Source: Cyanobacteria bacterium UBA7753 (GTDB lineage: Bacteria > Cyanobacteriota > Vampirovibrionia > Gastranaerophilales > Gastranaerophilaceae). Taken from it: a stretch of 44,296 nucleotides of DNA. The stretch spans positions 1 to 44,296 of the forward strand of contig DLEF01000062.1 in assembly GCA_002481545.1 (NCBI GenBank), given 5' to 3'. Both the position numbers and the translations under genes were made by a program. The notes under the pieces are model-generated. The model was not told where the DNA came from. It saw nothing but the letters and a program-made list of their open reading frames with translations, and did no database searches. Shown here piece after piece: positions 40,173-44,296 of this stretch (position 1 is the stretch's first letter; every line of letters begins with the position of its first letter).

Positions 40173-41942
40173 CTACTTAACATCTATGAGCGGATATTTT
40201 GCCTTAAATTCGTCGTATTTGCGACTAAATTCGGTATTATCCATAGCGCGGAGCTTATTGATAAATTCATGCCTGTCGATTGTTGCATCTTTGCTCTGCA
40301 GGATAGAGGTTGCAATATTTGAGCAGTGGTCAGAAATTCTCTCTAAATCGTTGAACAAATCTGATACCATCAAATCCAATTCAATGGTACAGGTGCCTTC
40401 CTGTAAACGTTTAACGTGACGTTTTTTAGCCTTTCTTATCAGTCTGTCAACGACCTGTTCTAACGGTTCTACATCTAGTGCCATAACATCATCTAATGAT
40501 TTATAAGCCGTTGTTGCAAGTTTCAAAACATCTAATACCGCATAAACAATTACTTTTATATCTTCGACAGCGGCAGGAGAGAATTTGAGGTTCTTTTCGT
40601 TCATTTTTTGAGCGACATTCAGAATATTTATAGCGTGGTCGCCGATTCTCTCATAATCCCCGATATTGAGTAATAATCTGCCGATAGAGGCACTTGCCGT
40701 CTCTGACATGTCTTTGTTGGAGGCTTTAATTAGGAAGGTTTCCAACTTATCCTCATACATATCGATTTTCTTTTCGTTAAGGTTGACGACTTCCGCTTTT
40801 CTTGATTCAAAACGTTTGAGCAATTTTGTTGCATAGATAACGTTTCTTTCTACGATGCCTGCCATTTTAGTTGTTTGGTGGTAACATTCCGAAATAGCGA
40901 AATCAGGTGAAAGCAATAATCTTTCATCAAGTATAACCTTTTCTCTGTCAGCTTTGCCTTTGTCTTTAATAACAAAGTTGGCGATTTGTTCCAATTGTTT
41001 GATGAACGGAAACAGCATTATCGTTGTTGCGATATTGAATATTGAATGAACAATTGCGATACCTGCAGGATTGATAGCCTCGGTAATAAAATGAAGGTGG
41101 AATATCCACTTAACAATTTCATAAACCGCAAGGAATACAATCGTACCGATAACGTTGAATGAAACGTGAACGACCGCAACACGTCTTGCGTTGGCATTTA
41201 CACCTATACTTGATAAGAACGCCGTAATACATGTACCTATGTTCTGCCCCATAATAATCGGGATTGCGATACCATAGGTTATATGTCCCGTCATAGACAA
41301 TGCTTGCAAGATACCGACAGACGCGGCAGAGCTTTGAATAATTGCTGTGATGACAGCACCGACGACAATACCTAAGAACGGATTAGAGAATGCTACAAGG
41401 CAGTCTTGAAATTTAGGCGAATGCGTCAATGGTGCCATAGATTGTGTCATAACCTGCATACCAAACATAAGGATTGAGAACCCTATGAGGACGCTACCAA
41501 TATTTTTACGTTTGCTTGATTTTGAGGCTAATAACATAATTACACCGGTAATCGCTAAAAGCGGTGTAAATGATTCGGGCTTGAATAACCTTACCCAAAC
41601 GTTATCGGATTGAATACCCGCTAGGGATAAAATCCACGCTGTGATTGTGGTACCGATATTTGAACCCATAATAACACCAATGGCCTGAGATAACCTCATA
41701 ATACCCGAGTTAACCAGACCAACCAACATTACCGTAACGGCAGATGAACTTTGAATAAGAGCGGTAATGCCCGCACCTAATGCCAAACCTTTAAGAGGGT
41801 TTGAAGTCATCGACCTTAACATCTTTTCAAGCTTTCCGCCTGCAAGTTTTTCGAGTCCCGAGGACATAACAAGGATTCCGTATAAAAAGAATGCCAATCC
41901 TCCAAACAATGTGAACACCGAAAATATATCTATTGTTTCCAT
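40173..41942 (-). CDS. Na/Pi cotransporter family protein with PhoU-like domain
   Basis: 589-aa membrane protein. First ~330 residues contain the Na/Pi (NptA/YjbB-like) core as two inverted repeats with QSSSAVTVMLVGLVNSG (about 64-80) and QSSAASVGILQALSMTG (about 203-219); GSNIGTTITAW and GQNIGTCITAFL repeat the same motif. The C-terminal part (about 350-580) is a helical PhoU-like domain (NIGDYERIGDHAIN, DLERISDHCSNI). Likely exports or moves phosphate with Na+. GGAG precedes ATG 41942. No pho genes nearby. Confidence 0.9.
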   Translation of the reverse strand: METIDIFSVFTLFGGLAFFLYGILVMSSGLEKLAGGKLEKMLRSMTSNPLKGLALGAGITALIQSSSAVTVMLVGLVNSGIMRLSQAIGVIMGSNIGTTITAWILSLAGIQSDNVWVRLFKPESFTPLLAITGVIMLLASKSSKRKNIGSVLIGFSILMFGMQVMTQSMAPLTHSPKFQDCLVAFSNPFLGIVVGAVITAIIQSSAASVGILQALSMTGHITYGIAIPIIMGQNIGTCITAFLSSIGVNANARRVAVVHVSFNVIGTIVFLAVYEIVKWIFHLHFITEAINPAGIAIVHSIFNIATTIMLFPFIKQLEQIANFVIKDKGKADREKVILDERLLLSPDFAISECYHQTTKMAGIVERNVIYATKLLKRFESRKAEVVNLNEKKIDMYEDKLETFLIKASNKDMSETASASIGRLLLNIGDYERIGDHAINILNVAQKMNEKNLKFSPAAVEDIKVIVYAVLDVLKLATTAYKSLDDVMALDVEPLEQVVDRLIRKAKKRHVKRLQEGTCTIELDLMVSDLFNDLERISDHCSNIATSILQSKDATIDRHEFINKLRAMDNTEFSRKYDEFKAKYPLIDVK

Positions 41943-42149
41943 ATATTTAACTCCGAATTATGTAAAAATTGATTTTTGATTAAATGTCTTGTCTTTTTCA
42001 TCTTAAACATATCACACTATTTATTACCATTAATATAATACCATTAACATGATTTTTTACTAAGCATGAATTATTAATTAAATTAAAGTTCGCAGAGTAC
42101 AATTTTTTGCACCAAATACGATATATAATATAAAAATTCATATTGTTAA

Positions 42150-42285
42150 AATAGCGTAACGGTACGAAACATTGCACCCACCCTACTCTTCAAGTTAAAT
42201 TTTTGAAGTTAATAACTATGCACTTTTAACTTTGCACTTTGCACTATCTTACTGCCTTAGTAACTTTATAATATATATTTACCCC
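42150..42285 (-). repeat. Composite intergenic repeat, reverse copy
   Basis: ACGGTACGAAACATTGCACC and CACCCTACT (about 42161-42186), the AAGTTAAAAGTGCA module (about 42206-42243) and an ATTTACCCC end at 42277-42285. The rest of 41943-42348 is AT-rich. Confidence 0.7.
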
Positions 42286-42348
42286 TCCCCCCTCTCAATC
42301 ATACTTCTGTTTGATAACAGAGAAAAAAACATTATATATAATATAGTC

Positions 42349-42945
42349 ATGAAAAAAATATTAACGTTACTATTTTCAATATTTATCCTGACGGGATTTG
42401 CGGTATTCGCGGAGCCGGAGCTCACGCGTGATTATGACGGGATAGAAGTCCCCGTCGGCAGTTTCATACCTGTCATGTCATTGCAGGATTTTTCGACCGC
42501 ATATTCAGACAGTACGAATGAATTAAAATTCGTATGCTATAACAGCGTTTATGAGTTTGAAACGGTTATAATCCCTAAAGGCACTGTTTTTTACGGGTAT
42601 ATAGAAAAGAAGAATGAACCCGTTATCGGCACAAACGCCTCTATGGTCGTAAGAATAACAAAAATGGTATTTGAAGACGGATTTACAATCCCTATGGTCG
42701 GATATATCTACACTTCAAACGGAAACCTGATAGGCGGAGAAATGACGGCACCCGAAAAATACCTCAAAATGCCTCATATGCAAAAGGGTATCGCAAGGCA
42801 CTTTATCGGAGTTTTGCAATATGTTCCGGGGGAAACCCGCAAAATGGGTGAACACGTGACGGTTGCATCAGGCGCAAACCTCCTTGTGGTTGTTGCAAAA
42901 CCGCTTTATATAACCCATACAATGGAACAATACAATTCTTATTAA
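42349..42945 (+). CDS. Exported protein with IPKGT domain
   Basis: 198 aa from ATG 42349; the frame extends 39 codons further into the intergenic repeat, which I reject. Signal peptide about 1-21 (ends VFA). The region VIIPKGTVFYGYIEK (about 71-85) and DGFTIPMVGYIYTSNG resemble TrbI/VirB10-like beta-barrel domains and the C-terminal part of the exported 10180 protein. A -10 TATAAT (42337-42342) ends six bases before the ATG and there is no ribosome site, so the mRNA is probably leaderless. Function unknown; envelope-located. Confidence 0.72.
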   Translation: MKKILTLLFSIFILTGFAVFAEPELTRDYDGIEVPVGSFIPVMSLQDFSTAYSDSTNELKFVCYNSVYEFETVIIPKGTVFYGYIEKKNEPVIGTNASMVVRITKMVFEDGFTIPMVGYIYTSNGNLIGGEMTAPEKYLKMPHMQKGIARHFIGVLQYVPGETRKMGEHVTVASGANLLVVVAKPLYITHTMEQYNSY

Positions 42946-42958
42946 GGATTAACAACCG

Positions 42959-43531
42959 TTATTTCTTGGCATTCTTTGCCAATTCGGCATCAATATCCGG
43001 TTCATCCAAGAGTTTATCAACCTCTACAGGTGGAAGATTGTGTTCCGCAAGAACCTTATCGGCTTCAAATCTGTTTGTTGTATGGTCAATAAATAAAATC
43101 CCGTCGAGGTGGTCATTTTCATGTTGAATACAACGAGCGAGCAGTGTTCCGCCCTTTACTTCCATGACGAATGATTTTCCATGCCCATCGAGTGCCTTAA
43201 CCATGATATCTTTATATCTTTTTACTTCCGTGTACGCGTCAGGAAAACTCAAGCACCCTTCCTGTGATACAACGGCGCCTGATTTCTTAATAATCTTAGG
43301 GTTAATAAATACCATCGGTTTCATCGGATCGTCTTTTGTTGAACAGTCCGCAACAAACACTCTCAAGTTTACCCCAATCTGAGGTGCGGCAAGCCCTACG
43401 CCGTTATCCATATACATTGTATCAAACAAATCCTGTACAAGCGCTTTAATCTTTGCCGAAACCTTGTGTACTTCTTTGGATTTTTGTCTCAATATCGGAT
43501 CGCCGTATCTTAATATCTTTTTTATTGCCAT
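42959..43531 (-). CDS. def: Peptide deformylase
   Basis: 190 aa from ATG 43531 (AAAGAGGGAAA upstream); a TTG six codons earlier is less likely. All motifs are present: GVGLAAPQIG (about 45-54), EGCLSFPD (about 90-97) and QHENDHLDG (about 133-141) giving the HExxH zinc site. It removes the formyl group from new proteins. fmt is at 25971, not adjacent. The N-terminal context and a dyad at 43654-43670 separate it from the divergent 90-aa gene. Confidence 0.95.
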   Translation of the reverse strand: MAIKKILRYGDPILRQKSKEVHKVSAKIKALVQDLFDTMYMDNGVGLAAPQIGVNLRVFVADCSTKDDPMKPMVFINPKIIKKSGAVVSQEGCLSFPDAYTEVKRYKDIMVKALDGHGKSFVMEVKGGTLLARCIQHENDHLDGILFIDHTTNRFEADKVLAEHNLPPVEVDKLLDEPDIDAELAKNAKK

Positions 43532-43653
43532 ATTTCCCTCTTTGGGCAAAACTGTTTGTTTTATTCACCCTACAATCTATTCTATAATACTTACAAATAT
43601 ATTATATCATAGTTGCAAAAAACCTAATAAAAATGGTAAAAATTAAGTGTAAA

Positions 43654-43670
43654 TTTTACAAAATGTAAAA
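43654..43670. promoter_or_regulatory. TTTTACA-AAA-TGTAAAA dyad
   Basis: A 7-bp perfect inverted repeat with a 3-base spacer lies between def (minus) and the 90-aa gene (plus), upstream of both. Symmetry suggests a regulator site; no known regulator in the window is linked to it. Confidence 0.4.
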
Positions 43671-43697
43671 CATGATTAAGTTTAGACGATTTATTAG

Positions 43698-43726
43698 TTG
43701 CAAAAAACGAAAAAATATGATATCAT
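43698..43726 (+). promoter_or_regulatory. Promoter of the 90-aa gene
   Basis: -35 TTGCAA (43698-43703), 17-bp spacer, -10 TATCAT (43721-43726), about 38 bases before the ATG at 43764. GAAGGG at about 43752 is the ribosome site. Confidence 0.6.
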
Positions 43727-43763
43727 TTGTATGTGAAGGATATTATTTAGTGAAGGGTCTTAA

Positions 43764-44036
43764 ATGTTAGTTTCAGCAATTGCTAATTTTCAAGCTATAG
43801 GTGCTCAACACAGAGCAGGCATGGCTATGATGAATGCAAGTAACAATATGATGAGCGGTGTTAGAAATATCGGTGCCGGTGAAACAAACTTCAACGCTTT
43901 ACATCAACAAGATGTTAAAAACGATACCGATATGGCTAAAGCACAGTTTATGTATCAAGTTGCGTCCGCATGGAAAAAACACACGGAAGCACAGATGAAA
44001 AAAGAATTGAACAAAGGTCTTGATTATAAAGCTTAA
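43764..44036 (+). CDS. Small hypothetical protein, 90 aa
   Basis: 90 aa, starts MLVSAIANFQAIGAQHRAGM; polar middle (MMNASNNMMSGVRNIGAGET) then helical end MYQVASAWKKHTEAQMKKEL. No family recognised. The Met-rich, Ala-rich N-terminus may be amphipathic. No signal peptide. A clear promoter and ribosome site support expression. The next 250 bases hold repeats. It might be a secreted or surface-associated peptide, but nothing proves this. Confidence 0.7.
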   Translation: MLVSAIANFQAIGAQHRAGMAMMNASNNMMSGVRNIGAGETNFNALHQQDVKNDTDMAKAQFMYQVASAWKKHTEAQMKKELNKGLDYKA

Positions 44037-44149
44037 TCAAGGCTTTTATTTTGTGTTTGGATGTTGAAGTATCCAAATGGTCGGTGTTTATTAGGTTATT
44101 AATTAAATAGAAAGATACCAAAAACGGTATTTGCCTATTCTTTTGTTAA

Positions 44150-44242
44150 CTTGGTGCGAAACATCGCACACGACAACTATCGTACGAGGGATATAAACAT
44201 TAACGTAATGAAACAAGTAGCACGGGTTGTGCTTGTCACAAC
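44150..44242. repeat. GGTGCGA palindrome and right arm of flanking repeat
   Basis: GGTGCGA/TCGCAC (about 44154-44170) is a GTAGG-family palindrome. 44208-44242 matches the reverse complement of 1-35 with one mismatch. The remaining 44243-44296 shows no gene. Confidence 0.65.
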
Positions 44243-44296
44243 CGGTTTTGACTAAAACGTAAGCGAAACTCAAATGTTGAATTTGTTTGAGGTGAT

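Noticed and set aside
42232..42348. Longer N-terminus of the IPKGT protein
   Set aside because: It would be translated from the composite repeat and would bury the signal peptide.
1..44296. CRISPR array, prophage or integrative element
   Set aside because: No regularly spaced repeats, no cas genes and no integrase, phage or transposase genes; the repeats seen are dispersed palindromes.

Overview
This is an AT-rich bacterial chromosome segment with short intergenic gaps and no transposase, integrase or phage gene. LpxB and LpxI (lipid A synthesis) and several signal-peptide proteins indicate a Gram-negative (diderm) envelope. A Ycf45-type R3H/AAA ATPase, a HEAT-repeat protein of the PBS-lyase type, DnaA-box-like sites close to the cyanobacterial form, and many small lineage-specific hypothetical proteins fit best with a non-photosynthetic relative of Cyanobacteria (Melainabacteria/Vampirovibrionia, perhaps Gastranaerophilales). 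That placement is inference; no marker tree was run.

Layout. 1-8.5 kb: two overlapping WYL regulators, a PlsC-like acyltransferase, an orphan sensor histidine kinase, a HEAT protein and the R3H ATPase, with two small proteins (54 and 42 aa). 8.6-12.3 kb: lineage-specific hypothetical proteins, an exported protein with 'EDELV' repeats, a degenerate M48-type protease and a ribbon-helix-helix (RHH) regulator followed by a possible structured RNA. 12.6-16.4 kb: AGCS amino-acid symporter, PilZ protein and a short Orn/Lys/Arg decarboxylase. 16.6-19.7 kb: two tandem paralogous proteins of unknown function sharing a conserved 5' leader. 19.7-25.9 kb: recO, a 56-aa protein, a possible sRNA, TrmB-like regulator-lipA-TPR cluster, two small hypotheticals, tRNA-Leu(GAG) and a divergent pair of HTH regulators around a perfect dyad. 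26-31 kb: fmt, chorismate mutase, then dnaA and dnaN divergently placed around a possible replication origin. 31.5-36 kb: lpxB-lpxI, a hypothetical, bioB, a second RHH regulator and speD. 36-44 kb: flhA and a FliH/SctL-like gene, an N-formylglutamate amidohydrolase-family gene behind a SAM-I riboswitch, a Na/Pi cotransporter with a PhoU-like tail, an exported protein, def and a short hypothetical.

The intergenic DNA is notable. A composite repeat (GGGGTAAAT end, TACTAAGG and AAGTTAAAAGTGCA modules, GTAGG plus a short palindrome) recurs about ten times, often starting at or within a few bases of a stop codon. Other palindromic elements lie beside fmt/aroH, dnaA and dnaN, and an inverted repeat of about 35 bp flanks the window.

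Functionally the window joins replication start (dnaA, dnaN, recO), initiator-Met handling (fmt, def), cofactors (lipA, bioB), lipid A (lpxB, lpxI), polyamines (decarboxylase, speD) and a type III/flagellar export core (flhA, fliH-like). The least explained parts are the tandem leader-linked paralogs, the small proteins sharing an N-terminal I..I..(N/S)F(G/S) motif, the SAM-controlled amidohydrolase and the repeat system.
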